From Curtobacterium sp. MCLR17_007 (GTDB taxonomy: Bacteria; Actinomycetota; Actinomycetes; Actinomycetales; Microbacteriaceae): a DNA stretch of 64,000 bases. The notes under the pieces are model-generated. The model was given only the letters and a program-made list of their open reading frames with translations. It searched no databases and was not told the DNA's origin. Of this stretch, positions 7,326 to 14,409 are shown one piece after another. Positions within the stretch are counted from its first letter, which is position 1. Each line of letters starts with the position of its first letter. A program made the position numbers and the translations under genes. The stretch spans positions 186,001 through 250,000 of the forward strand of contig NZ_CP126271.1 of the NCBI RefSeq assembly GCF_003234655.2, in the 5' to 3' direction.

Positions 7326-8468
7326 GTCCCCACGATTCACGTTGCGGGCTTCAGGGAGTGGGCTGTCGTCGTCGATGAGCCGGCGTACCTCGGCGCGTGC
7401 CTTCCGCGCCCGCGCCATGTCATCGTCGAACGCTTCGCGGAGTGGCCGTCCGCCGACCTTCGTCTTATCGAGCCAGCGGTCGACGTCGGCCGGGACGCGC
7501 TGCAGTCGTTCGTTCGTTGCTCGCAGCAGCTCCCGCTCCTGCTCGGTTTCTTCGATCGCCCTTTGCGCTGCGAACCGCGATCGTGAAGCGGCGTGCTGCG
7601 CCGTCTCAGCGGCATCCTGCGCCCGCCGCGCGTCTGCCGAAGCAGCGTCCAGTTCTCGCTCTCTGGCCGCGATCGAGTCCTCACGGCCGTCGAGGTTCTT
7701 TGCCCGGTTCTCAAGGCTGACGAGCAGCGTCTCGTACGTTGACTTTTCCGCTTCCGCGTCCTCCGTCGCGTCGCGGAGACGGTTGGCCTTCGCCTGGAAC
7801 TCGCTGCTGCTCAGGTGCTCCCTTGACCGCTCGGTGACGCGCATTTCAACGTCGTAGCCCACCGACTCCATGTGCTCACGGAGTTCCTTGTGCTGCCGCC
7901 GGAGGTCAGCCGGCGACTTGAAGAAGTCCTTCTGAGAGAGCCGACCATCGGCCGTGACCGGTGTCACGAGGACCTGTAGCTGGGGGCTGTACTCGTCGAG
8001 ATGCAGCGAGAACCCGACGATGTTCTCGTGGCTGAACTCCTTGCAAGCCCACACCAGCGACGCATCCATGAACTCGATGGCGTCCTCGTTGGGTCCGGTG
8101 GTCTTCCACTCCGGGTTGTGATCGTCGAACCACTTCGGATCCAGCTGCAAGATCAGGCCTCGGATCGGCACGGCGTCCTTCCGCTTCCGCCCCGTGACGG
8201 TTGCTCGTCGCGATACGAGGTAGTCCTCGAGCTCCTGCGAGGGAGGCCGGCCGTCGACGGACTCGAGGGCTCGGAACCCGCCGGCGCCATCGTTGACACG
8301 CGTGAAGTTGAACCGGGTGCGCTCGGGAACGATGTTCTTGTTGGCGTGCGCGAAGGCGAAGCCCGCCTTCTCGTCCGCGTCGCGCGCGATGTGGCGGAAG
8401 AAACTCTGGCGGTGCCCGCCTCCGTCTCCCACCTTGTGGGAGGCGTCGAACGTCATCGTGTAGCTCAT
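7296..8468 (-). CDS. mob: MobV-family relaxase (plasmid mobilization protein)
   Basis: A 390-residue protein. The N-terminal half (about 1-220) is the Pre/Mob relaxase domain. It has a histidine-containing motif near residue 26 (FFRHIARD), then KDAVPIRG near 97, and motif III near 156 (HLDEYSPQLQVLVTP), followed by DGRLSQKDFF. The C-terminal half (about 225-340) is a long Arg/Glu/Ala-rich coiled coil, as in other MobV proteins. The protein would nick oriT and pilot single-stranded DNA into a secretion channel supplied by another element. Oddly, motif III normally reads HLDE-x-TPHxH; here both histidines after the proline are glutamine, so metal binding may be altered. Start is the ATG at 8468. 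Confidence 0.82.
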   Translation of the reverse strand: MSYTMTFDASHKVGDGGGHRQSFFRHIARDADEKAGFAFAHANKNIVPERTRFNFTRVNDGAGGFRALESVDGRPPSQELEDYLVSRRATVTGRKRKDAVPIRGLILQLDPKWFDDHNPEWKTTGPNEDAIEFMDASLVWACKEFSHENIVGFSLHLDEYSPQLQVLVTPVTADGRLSQKDFFKSPADLRRQHKELREHMESVGYDVEMRVTERSREHLSSSEFQAKANRLRDATEDAEAEKSTYETLLVSLENRAKNLDGREDSIAARERELDAASADARRAQDAAETAQHAASRSRFAAQRAIEETEQERELLRATNERLQRVPADVDRWLDKTKVGGRPLREAFDDDMARARKARAEVRRLIDDDSPLPEARNVNRGDARRSLDGPQ

Positions 8469-8490
8469 GCTTCACCAGGCTCGACGTCGA

Positions 8491-8527
8491 TCGTGGGGTG
8501 CACCGACTTCGTCGCTGCACCCCACGA
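8491..8527. repeat. Hairpin in the relaxase leader
   Basis: TCGTGGGGTGCA (8491-8502) and TGCACCCCACGA (8516-8527) are exact complements with a 13-nt loop. It lies 23 nt upstream of the relaxase ATG, with no T run on either side. It may be a second structural part of the transfer origin or an mRNA hairpin that limits relaxase translation. Confidence 0.55.
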
Positions 8528-8624
8528 TGCCTTCGGCGACTCTCCCGAGGGGCTTCCGTTGCCGCGACTCCGACCACCACCCCAGTGCACCTTCGGGAGG
8601 GTGGCGGTCTCCTTCGCGGCAACG

Positions 8625-8647
8625 AAAGGTGTAGCCCCATACACTTT
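8625..8647 (-). other. Candidate oriT of the MobV (pMV158-like) type
   Basis: Reading leftward the site has the arm AAAGTGTA, a 6-nt G-rich centre (TGGGGC), and the arm TACACCTTT. pMV158-type transfer origins have the same plan: AAAGTATA, a GTGTGT or GTGGGT centre where MobM nicks, then TATACTTT. The position also fits, about 160 nt upstream of the relaxase start and in the same orientation. The match is by eye from known MobV origins; nicking is not shown. Confidence 0.55.
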
Positions 8648-8987
8648 GGCGTCGCTTCGCTCGTCAAAGCTCCTGGTGCCCTGCGGGGCGCCGACACGCT
8701 GAGCGCGTCGAGGGCACCCTGAGACGGGTGCCTTAGGCCGAGCGCGCTGGTCGCGCGCACGGCTGCCGCGAACGTCCGAACGATGAAGTGCGACAACGCT
8801 CGACCGTCCGTTGTACGAACCGCACGAGGTGTCCGCCGTGACCGCGTGCTGAGCGGCTGCTTCAGGAATCCGAGCAGTTGTGCTCGCCGATCTCCAGAAG
8901 TCGGGGACGCCGTTGGTGCTGACGATGCTCCTCAGGGCGCAGGGTGTGTTGGACCGACTGACATACACGTCGATGTCTCCTCAGGTC

Positions 8988-10427
8988 CTAGGCTGCGCTC
9001 TGGTCGACGATGAGACCGGTGCGTACGGCACCCTTGTTCGTTCGCGTCGCGGTCACCCCAAGCCGGTCGAGGGCCTCGCCGAACTTGGTTCGGCCGAGCA
9101 CATGGACTCCGTGGATGCCCTCCTTGTCCGCCCAGTCCAAGAACGCGTAGTGGAGGATGGTCGTGGTGTCGCCTCCCGAGGAGGTGTCCGTGCAGCGCGC
9201 CTCTACAAATCGGCGAACGTCGTCCTGCGACTCGGCATAGTCCTGAGTCGCCGCGAGGACCGACGCGGGTTCATCAAGGCCGTTCGCGAGGTAGTCGGCC
9301 AAGCCCTCGACGGCCCACGCGAGCACCGCGTCAGCGTCGTCCTTCAGCTTCGAGCCGAGGTACGGGTCCTGCTGGTCCTTCGGCACTACAACCCTGAACG
9401 GCACGACACGGACGCGCGCCCACGTAGCCGGGTCGTTCGCCGGAAGCTTCGGCAGGTAGTTCGTGATCATCAGGATCAGGAAGGCCGGCGAGAACTCGAA
9501 CGGGGATCCGTAGAGCTCACGGGCGGTGATGCGGTCGCCCCCGGTCATGCGCTTCATGAAGGCGGCCGAGATCCGCGCCTTCTCCTCGAGCTCCGACGCG
9601 ACAAGGAGGCGGACGCCGCGGAGCTTGGCCAGCCCAGGCGATGCGCTCTGCGAATTGCCGCCCCGCTGCACCTCGAAGAGACCGTCCTCGGCCACAGCCG
9701 CGTAGTCGCCCAGCGAGTGCATAACGGCGCCGTAGGCCACGCCCTTGCCGTTACGGCCAGTTCCGGTCGCGATGGTGAAGATGTTCTCGATCACCTCGCC
9801 GATCAGGGCAAGACCGTTGATCCGCTGGAAGAACCCCTGCACATCGGCATCGGGCAGTACCTGGTTCAGGAACCCGTCCCATACGGAGGACTGCCGCGGA
9901 TGCGTCGGGTCGAAGGAACCGCGCGTGATCCTCGTGATGAGGTCTTCTGGGTCGTGCGGGCGGACCTGCATGGTGTTCAGGTCCAACGTGCCGTTCGGCA
10001 TGTTGAGGACGTGTCCATCGGCGTCGAGCTGGTCGATCGTCGCGGTCATCCCCTGCAGGTTCGACGCGATCTTCAAGACCCCTGCGAGGCCGCTCGCGCT
10101 CTCGCATGCCTTGACCAGAGTGAGGAGGTTCTTGCCCTGTCGCTCCAAGATCTCATCGTGGTCGAACCTGCCCGACGCCATCATCTCCGTCCCCTGCTCC
10201 CGGAGGCGGAGGAGGGTCTTGAGGAGCGCATCCTGGGTGAGGCCAGTGTCGTCGACCCAACGCTGGCCGTTGAAGGCCATCCATCCCTTGTTGCGGACGA
10301 ACAGGAAGCGGCCGCGGTGGTCGACCGCGAATTCGTGGGCGACCTGCGCCTGGTTTCGGTGCGACTTCGCTCCTCCCTCCAGCTGCTCCTGAAGGGTCGG
10401 CTGCGATACGGTTGCGGTGTTGTTCAT
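8988..10427 (-). CDS. P4-type primase/helicase (phage or plasmid replication protein)
   Basis: A 479-residue replication protein of the D5/P4 primase C-terminal helicase group. Residues about 30-150 match the D5_N region, ending in LNMPNGTLDL (141-150). The superfamily 3 helicase domain follows: Walker A TGTGRNGKG (221-229), an acidic Walker B-like stretch (RLLVASELEEKA), GDRITARELYG, and LMITNYLPKLP. No N-terminal primase (TOPRIM/AEP) domain is present, so it is shorter than P4 alpha. The protein likely unwinds the element origin. The ATG at 10427 is chosen because AGAAAG sits 6 nt upstream; a second ATG six bases earlier is less well placed. Confidence 0.85.
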   Translation of the reverse strand: MNNTATVSQPTLQEQLEGGAKSHRNQAQVAHEFAVDHRGRFLFVRNKGWMAFNGQRWVDDTGLTQDALLKTLLRLREQGTEMMASGRFDHDEILERQGKNLLTLVKACESASGLAGVLKIASNLQGMTATIDQLDADGHVLNMPNGTLDLNTMQVRPHDPEDLITRITRGSFDPTHPRQSSVWDGFLNQVLPDADVQGFFQRINGLALIGEVIENIFTIATGTGRNGKGVAYGAVMHSLGDYAAVAEDGLFEVQRGGNSQSASPGLAKLRGVRLLVASELEEKARISAAFMKRMTGGDRITARELYGSPFEFSPAFLILMITNYLPKLPANDPATWARVRVVPFRVVVPKDQQDPYLGSKLKDDADAVLAWAVEGLADYLANGLDEPASVLAATQDYAESQDDVRRFVEARCTDTSSGGDTTTILHYAFLDWADKEGIHGVHVLGRTKFGEALDRLGVTATRTNKGAVRTGLIVDQSAA

Positions 10428-10451
10428 CGTCATCTTTCTGGGTGATCGATC

Positions 10452-10483
10452 GGCCCCGGTGTCTTCAGCACCGGGGCCTTTTT
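10452..10483 (+). terminator. Rho-independent terminator
   Basis: GGCCCCGGTG (10452-10461), a 7-nt loop, CACCGGGGCC (10469-10478), then five T. The T run is on the plus strand, so it stops rightward transcripts. In the leftward message of the replication gene the same hairpin lies in the 5' leader, about 25 nt before the ribosome site. Confidence 0.75.
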
Positions 10484-10730
10484 CGTTGTGAGTTGAGGGC
10501 ACGAGAAGCGAGCCGTCCAGGCGGCCCTCGAAGCGGTGCTGCGTCGGCGTCGGCGGCGTGCGGTCGCGCACCCCCTCCCGCACGGGTAACCGGTGCAGGG
10601 CATGCCTGTCGGAGTCGCTCGGACGACGTTTTGAAGCCAAGCGGGCGCTGTGCGGGTCGGCGGTGCCGATCACAGAGGTGCACAGGACGATCGGTTACCT
10701 GGTGTTGGTCGCGCAGAACATTGGCACGCG

Positions 10731-10853
10731 CGCCGCCCTGCAGGGCGGCGTCGGGTGTGACGTTTGTGACGTTCTGGTCCCGAACTCTCGAAGGAAGAAA
10801 GATCGAGGAGAGTAGGGAGTGAAAGTTCGGTTGCAAGACGTCACTAACGTCAC
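10731..10853. other. Candidate replication origin with iterons
   Basis: A perfect 20-bp palindrome, CGCCGCCCTGCAGGGCGGCG (10731-10750), is followed at once by GTGACGTTTGTGACGTTC (10757-10774). About 60 nt further lies the inverted partner GACGTCACTAACGTCAC (10837-10853), whose complement reads GTGACGTTAGTGACGTC. Each arm is itself a tandem GTGACGTT repeat with a 9-nt period. Such paired iterons next to the gene for a P4-type helicase suggest its origin, or alternatively an operator for the element's regulator. Confidence 0.5.
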
Positions 10854-11092
10854 GGGACTGAGATACGGCGCCGTCGGCGTCTCGCTGGGCGCGACTCCCT
10901 ACGAGCGCTGAAACAGGGTGGGCGAGCCCCACGGAGCACTCTTGCGGAGCGGCGGCCCGCGAGCAGCTCGCCGCCGCCCAGGCAGCCCGCCCGACCGTGC
11001 CCGAGCATGGCTTGCTGGAGTCCACGCTGCCGTGGAGTGCGGCGACTCCGCTTTGCAGAGTGCTCGTGACGCTTGAAGTGGGCATACCTGTT

Positions 11093-11114
11093 CCTTGAAT
11101 CGATGGATTCAAGG
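11093..11114. repeat. Inverted repeat, possible operator
   Basis: CCTTGAATC (11093-11101) and GATTCAAGG (11106-11114) are exact complements separated by GATG. It lies just before the first 33-nt inverted repeat. Its AT-rich centre and symmetry suit a dimeric regulator; no promoter can be assigned with certainty. Confidence 0.45.
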
Positions 11115-11123
11115 AGACCGAAG

Positions 11124-11489
11124 TAGCCGATCCCGTTAGCGGATGCTTGGCGTGTCTCTCAAGTCAGGACGCCGTTGTCCCTAGCCCGTTTACGTCATTG
11201 AGGCCGATGCCAGGTTACAACAGGTGTGGCCGTTTGCTTCCAACTCTTTACCAATCGGTGTGTCCTCGAAGGAGGGAGTGGCAGTACTTTCCGGAATTCG
11301 GCGGTACATCCGGTACATCCCACCGACGCGATCGTCCGCTTCCGCGCCAAGCGCTCGAAGCGGCATCAATTGTCGCGAAGCGGTCCGTTCTTGCTGTATT
11401 ATGGGAGCCAAGCCCAAATGACAGAAAAGGGCCAGAGTCAACGGGCTCGACGAGTGGACACGCCAAGCAACCGCTAACGGGTTCGGCTA
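11124..11489. repeat. Module bracketed by 33-nt inverted repeats
   Basis: The arm at 11124-11156 (begins TAGCCGATCCCGTTAGCGG) and the complement of 11457-11489 (begins TAGCCGAACCCGTTAGCGG) agree at 31 of 33 positions. They enclose 300 nt that include the tandem repeat CGGTACATC CGGTACATC (11302-11319) and no convincing gene. The module sits directly upstream of xis and int. It may be the attP/arm-site region bound by integrase and excisionase, a miniature inverted-repeat element, or paired regulatory sites. Confidence 0.6.
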
Positions 11490-11498
11490 CACAGGTCC

Positions 11499-11522
11499 CC
11501 TCGAAAGTTCAAGCTTTCGAGG
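11499..11522 (+). promoter_or_regulatory. Dyad overlapping the xis ribosome-binding site
   Basis: CCTCGAAAG (11499-11507) and CTTTCGAGG (11514-11522) pair exactly around TTCAAG. The right arm contains GAGG, the Shine-Dalgarno of xis, 7 nt before its ATG. As RNA, the hairpin would hide the ribosome site; as DNA, it is a plausible operator for the HTH protein that follows. Either would limit integrase expression. Confidence 0.55.
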
Positions 11523-11529
11523 TTCAACT

Positions 11530-11757
11530 ATGTCCACTGCCCCTGTCATTGCAGCTTCCCCGCTCGACTCGCTTCTCACGGCTGATGAACTCGCCGAGCA
11601 GCTGCACACTACGACCCGCAATCTGCGTGAGTGGCGCTCGACGGGACGAGGCCCACGCTTCGTCAGAGTAGGACGCCTGCCGCTCTATAGGCGAGAAGCC
11701 GTCGAGCTTTGGCTGGGCGAACAGGAGTACGCCAGCACCGCCGACGAGCTGTGCTAA
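11530..11757 (+). CDS. xis: Excisionase-type helix-turn-helix protein
   Basis: A 75-residue protein of the MerR-like HTH_17 (excisionase) family. SLLTADELAEQLHTTTRNLREW is the helix-turn-helix and GPRFVRVGRLPLYRREAVELWL is the wing and last helix, all within residues 14-65. Proteins of this kind bind next to the attachment site and turn the integrase reaction toward excision; some also repress their own promoter. The stop is 3 nt before the integrase ATG, so the two genes are one unit. The ATG has GAGG in an inverted repeat upstream. Confidence 0.85.
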   Translation: MSTAPVIAASPLDSLLTADELAEQLHTTTRNLREWRSTGRGPRFVRVGRLPLYRREAVELWLGEQEYASTADELC

Positions 11758-11760
11758 CCG

Positions 11761-12873
11761 ATGGGCACCGTGAAGCCGTACGCGACGAAGACGCGGGGCC
11801 GGCTCTACGAGGTCTGGTACACCAAGCCAGACGGCACCCGCGGCCATGACCGCGGGTTCAGGCTCAAGCGTGAAGCTGAGGCGCACCTTGCGACCGTCGA
11901 GGTGTCAAAGCTCAAGGGCTCCTACGTCGACCCTTCGGACGCTCGCGTCACGATCGGCGAACTCGGGCCAGCCTGGCTCGAGCGTCATCGGGCGAAGCTG
12001 ACCGAGAGCAGCTTCCATTCTGTTGAGAGCAGCTGGCGCGTGAACGTCGAGCCGCAGTGGGGCAAGTACGCGGTCGGAAGGGTCTCGAGACGCGACGTGC
12101 AAGTGTGGCTCAACGAGCTCGCCGGGCGGCTCTCTCACACCTCTATCGCGCGTGCACGAGACCTGCTCGCCGGCATCTTCGACGACGCGATCGAAGACAA
12201 CCGCGTCACGAAGAACCCCGCGCGCGGGCTCGCCATCAAGAAGAAGCCGATTCCCGATGAGGTGTTCCTCACGCATGCACAGGTCGAGGCACTCGCCCTC
12301 GAAGCGCGTTACGCGGACCTCGTGCGCGTCCTTGCGTACACGGGACTTCGGTGGGGAGAAGCGACGGCGCTCCGTGTGCGCAACATTGACCTCCAGCGCC
12401 GCCGGATCAACATCCGCGAGGGCGTCACGGAGGTCAACGGGCAGCACGTCCTCGGCGGCGTGAAGTCCCACGAACGCCGATCCGTGGCGTTCCCCGACTT
12501 CCTCGATGACGCCCTCGCGGCTGCATGCGACGGCAGGGACCACGACGAGCGCCTCTGGTCGTCCCCAAGCGGCGGGTTCCTCCGGCCCGGCCACTCGCAG
12601 CAGGGCTGGTTCGCGCAAGCGGTGAAGCGCGCAATGGCGGCTGATCCGAGATTCCGTCGAGTCACGCCGCACGACCTCCGGCATACTGCTGCGTCGTTGG
12701 CGATCAGCGCCGGCGCAAACGTGAAGGTGGTCCAGCGCATGCTCGGTCACAAGTCGGCGAAGGTGACGCTCGACACGTACGCGGCTTTGTTCCCGGACGA
12801 CTTGGACAACGTGACCGCGGCGCTCAGCCAGCAGCGGACGCAACACCTTTCGCATCGCCCGTCGGGTAATTGA
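11761..12873 (+). CDS. int: Tyrosine-type site-specific integrase
   Basis: A 370-residue integrase of the actinobacterial phage/ICE type. An N-terminal arm-binding domain (about 1-55, RLYEVWYTKPDGTRGHDRGF) is followed by a SAM-like core-binding domain (about 65-155) and the catalytic domain (about 170-350). The catalytic set is complete: Arg197 (TGLRWGE), Lys in GGVKSHERRSV, His304 and Arg307 (HDLRH), His330 (LGHKS) and Tyr340 (LDTYAALF). It would integrate and, with Xis, excise the element. It directly follows xis and stops just before a DUF1016 remnant. No tRNA gene adjoins it, so the target site is not a neighbouring tRNA. Confidence 0.93.
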   Translation: MGTVKPYATKTRGRLYEVWYTKPDGTRGHDRGFRLKREAEAHLATVEVSKLKGSYVDPSDARVTIGELGPAWLERHRAKLTESSFHSVESSWRVNVEPQWGKYAVGRVSRRDVQVWLNELAGRLSHTSIARARDLLAGIFDDAIEDNRVTKNPARGLAIKKKPIPDEVFLTHAQVEALALEARYADLVRVLAYTGLRWGEATALRVRNIDLQRRRINIREGVTEVNGQHVLGGVKSHERRSVAFPDFLDDALAAACDGRDHDERLWSSPSGGFLRPGHSQQGWFAQAVKRAMAADPRFRRVTPHDLRHTAASLAISAGANVKVVQRMLGHKSAKVTLDTYAALFPDDLDNVTAALSQQRTQHLSHRPSGN

Positions 12874-12876
12874 GAT

Positions 12877-13119
12877 GTGTACGAGAGCGGCGCTGTTTGT
12901 TCGGTCACCTCTCGAATTCGCGGACGAAGTCTCCACCGAGAGCAGCTACAGGTCGTGGTCGTCGAACTCAAGACAAGGATCTTCAAATCGGAGTACCTCG
13001 GCCGGGTCGGTTTCGTCGTTGCTCTCATCGGCGATCAAGTCTGCCGAAGGCACAACCACCCGACGAGCTCGGTGGTGAACTCAGGGATGAAGAGCTGGTC
13101 CGTGGCCAGGTGCTACTGA
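12877..13119 (+). pseudogene. DUF1016 (YhcG-type PDDEXK nuclease) fragment
   Basis: An 80-residue open stretch whose middle, LQVVVVELKTRIFKSEYLGR followed by VGFVVALIGDQVC, resembles the catalytic end of DUF1016/YhcG nucleases (typically VVVELKTGxFKPEYxGxLxFY). The Glu-x-Lys of the nuclease core is present, but the rest of the domain and the whole N-terminal half are missing, and the sequence after it loses similarity. It starts 4 nt after the integrase stop. It is probably what remains of a host or element gene cut by recombination at the right end of the mobile element. Confidence 0.5.
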
Positions 13120-14304
13120 GCTCTGGAGCACGAGGGCGGCTGCGCCGATGGCCGCTGAATCGCGGGGGTTGGCTGCGATCTCGATCGTGGTCCCGTGAGC
13201 TTGCCGTGCGAACGACGTCTGTTCGATCCGTGCTCTGGCAGCGCGTGCGTACATCGAGCCAGCAATGGCGAAGCTGGGCCCGGCCAGCACGATGCTGTCC
13301 AGGTCGAACACGTTGTTGAACGACACCACGGCGGCTGCGAGTCGATCCGCAGAGTGTTCCAGGAGCCCTCTGGCTGCTTCGTGCCCGTTGACGGCGGCGC
13401 GCGCGAGTCGATCGAAGTCTGAACCCGTGGTGTGCTCAGTGAACTCCAGACCGAGTCCGGCGAAGCGCCTCGGTGCCGTTCCGGCATCGGAGAGGACCGC
13501 AGCGGGGGCGGCGTACCGCTCGACGCATCCGACGTTGCCGCAGGAGCACGCAACGCCGTCGGCATCGATGGTCATGTGTCCGAGCTCGGCAGCGTTGGAG
13601 CTCGATCCGCGCAGGAGCGCACCGTCGAGGACCACTCCGGCACCGATGCCGGTCCCCATGTAGACGGTCGCGAACGTCTCGGTACGGGCGATGCGTCGCG
13701 TCCAGAACTCACCGACCGCGGCGGCGGCGGCGTCGTTGTCGAGGAGCACCGGGACGGGCAGGAGCGCCGCGAGACGTTCGAGCAATGGGAAGCCCTCCCA
13801 CCGGCGCAGGGTCGGGGACCGGAACATCGTCCCGCCGGCGGGGGAGAGGGGCCCGGGAACCACCACCCCGACGCCAGCGATCGTGTCCACCGAGATGCCC
13901 GCGATGTCGATGAAGGATGCGAACTGCGCTGCGAGACGCTCGACCACGTCCTGCGGCTCGGCCACGGCGGCGCCGTCGACCAGTTGCCGTGCGACGGTCC
14001 CGCCTCCGGCGCCCGCGGCGACGAAGGTCATCGCCTCGAACCCCAGCTGGATGCCGACGGCGTAGAGCGCAGTCGGGTTGATCTCGAGGAGCGTCCGTGG
14101 CTTCCCGCCGGTCGACGCGACGCGTCCGCTCTCGCGGAGCACCCCCGTCTCGAGGAGGTGCCGCACGATGTTCGAGATCGAGGGCTGGGTCAGCCCAGTC
14201 GCCTGGGTGAGTTCCACACGGCTGATCGGGCCGGAGGACCGGACGATGTCGACGACCAGGGCTCGGCTCCCTGGACCGGAGGCGATCATCTCGGGCCGCG
14301 CCAT
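13081..14304 (-). CDS. ROK-family transcriptional regulator
   Basis: A 407-residue NagC/XylR-type regulator. Residues about 10-75 form the winged helix (SRVELTQATGLTQPSISNIV). The rest is the ROK sugar-binding domain with LLDNDAAAAAVGEF, MGTGIGAGVVLDG, and the zinc motif ELGHMTID then CSCGNVGC. Sugars or sugar phosphates normally release such repressors from DNA. The ATG at 14304 has a strong GGAGGAGG upstream. The gene is divergent from the LacI-like sensor and the first sugar transporter operon, which it most likely controls. An AGTGTCACACT dyad in the intergenic region (14360-14370) is a possible site. Confidence 0.9.
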   Translation of the reverse strand: MARPEMIASGPGSRALVVDIVRSSGPISRVELTQATGLTQPSISNIVRHLLETGVLRESGRVASTGGKPRTLLEINPTALYAVGIQLGFEAMTFVAAGAGGGTVARQLVDGAAVAEPQDVVERLAAQFASFIDIAGISVDTIAGVGVVVPGPLSPAGGTMFRSPTLRRWEGFPLLERLAALLPVPVLLDNDAAAAAVGEFWTRRIARTETFATVYMGTGIGAGVVLDGALLRGSSSNAAELGHMTIDADGVACSCGNVGCVERYAAPAAVLSDAGTAPRRFAGLGLEFTEHTTGSDFDRLARAAVNGHEAARGLLEHSADRLAAAVVSFNNVFDLDSIVLAGPSFAIAGSMYARAARARIEQTSFARQAHGTTIEIAANPRDSAAIGAAALVLQSSVAPGHGPALHP

Positions 14305-14409
14305 CGATCGCCTCCTCCGTGGTCTCATCGGGTGGTGCAGGCGCGAGGGTCGTGTCCGCAGTGTCACACTAGCTGCGCCCCAGCAGCCCGGAGACGACAG
14401 GATGAGTAC

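Larger units (their letters stand above)
8469..8987. other. Intergenic transfer-origin region between relaxase and primase genes
   Basis: About 520 nt holding a 12-bp-arm hairpin (8491-8527) and the oriT-like site (8625-8647), both described separately. A leftward frame covers most of the stretch and ends in an ATGA overlap with the relaxase start, but its composition is low-complexity (Ser/Arg/Gly/Pro) and it spans the oriT, so it is not called as a gene. The part from about 8700 to 8980 shows nothing else. Confidence 0.5.
10428..11529. other. Control region of the mobile element (no credible gene)
   Basis: About 1.1 kb between the leftward replication gene and the rightward xis/int genes. 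It contains, in order, a rho-independent terminator, a 20-bp palindrome with inverted iteron pairs (candidate replication origin), a 9-bp-arm dyad, a pair of 33-nt inverted repeats bracketing about 300 nt, a tandem CGGTACATC repeat (11302-11319) and a dyad over the xis ribosome site. Long frames exist on both strands (for example leftward 11112-10465) but are rich in Arg, Pro, Ser and Cys and resemble no protein family. Confidence 0.55.
7281..12873. mobile_element. Integrative and mobilizable element (core region)
   Basis: The block combines a MobV-like relaxase, an oriT-like site upstream of it, a P4-type primase/helicase, iteron-like repeats beside a 20-bp palindrome, an excisionase and a tyrosine integrase, with no phage structural genes and no type IV secretion genes. 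That is the gene set of an element that integrates by a tyrosine recombinase, replicates as a circle when excised, and is mobilized by a helper plasmid. The outer ends are not fixed: no direct-repeat attachment sites were found, so the stated limits are only those of the recognisable core. A DUF1016 scrap follows the integrase. Confidence 0.65.

Noticed and set aside
8465..8968. Leftward 167-codon frame ending in an ATGA overlap with the relaxase gene
   Set aside because: The overlap is attractive, but the composition is low-complexity, it spans the oriT-like site and hairpin, and no family resemblance is seen.
10428..10673. N-terminal extension of the helicase gene by about 80 residues
   Set aside because: The added residues read through a terminator hairpin and are not protein-like; AGAAAG fixes the start at 10427.
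10465..11112. Leftward 215-codon frame upstream of the helicase gene
   Set aside because: Rich in Arg, Pro, Ser, Gln and Cys without hydrophobic core pattern; it covers the iterons, palindrome and terminator, so it is taken as chance.
11190..11441. Leftward 83-codon frame inside the 33-nt inverted-repeat module
   Set aside because: Some stretches look natural, but there is no ribosome site or homology; too weak to call.
12960..13000. TTCAAATCGGAGTACC near the integrase as a second copy of the tRNA scar (attL)
   Set aside because: It matches the tRNA fragment only in a few scattered bases and lies inside the DUF1016 scrap.
13432..14409. In-frame upstream extension of the LacI-like gene that might hold its missing HTH
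   Set aside because: The extension is the antisense strand of the ROK regulator gene and has no HTH pattern.
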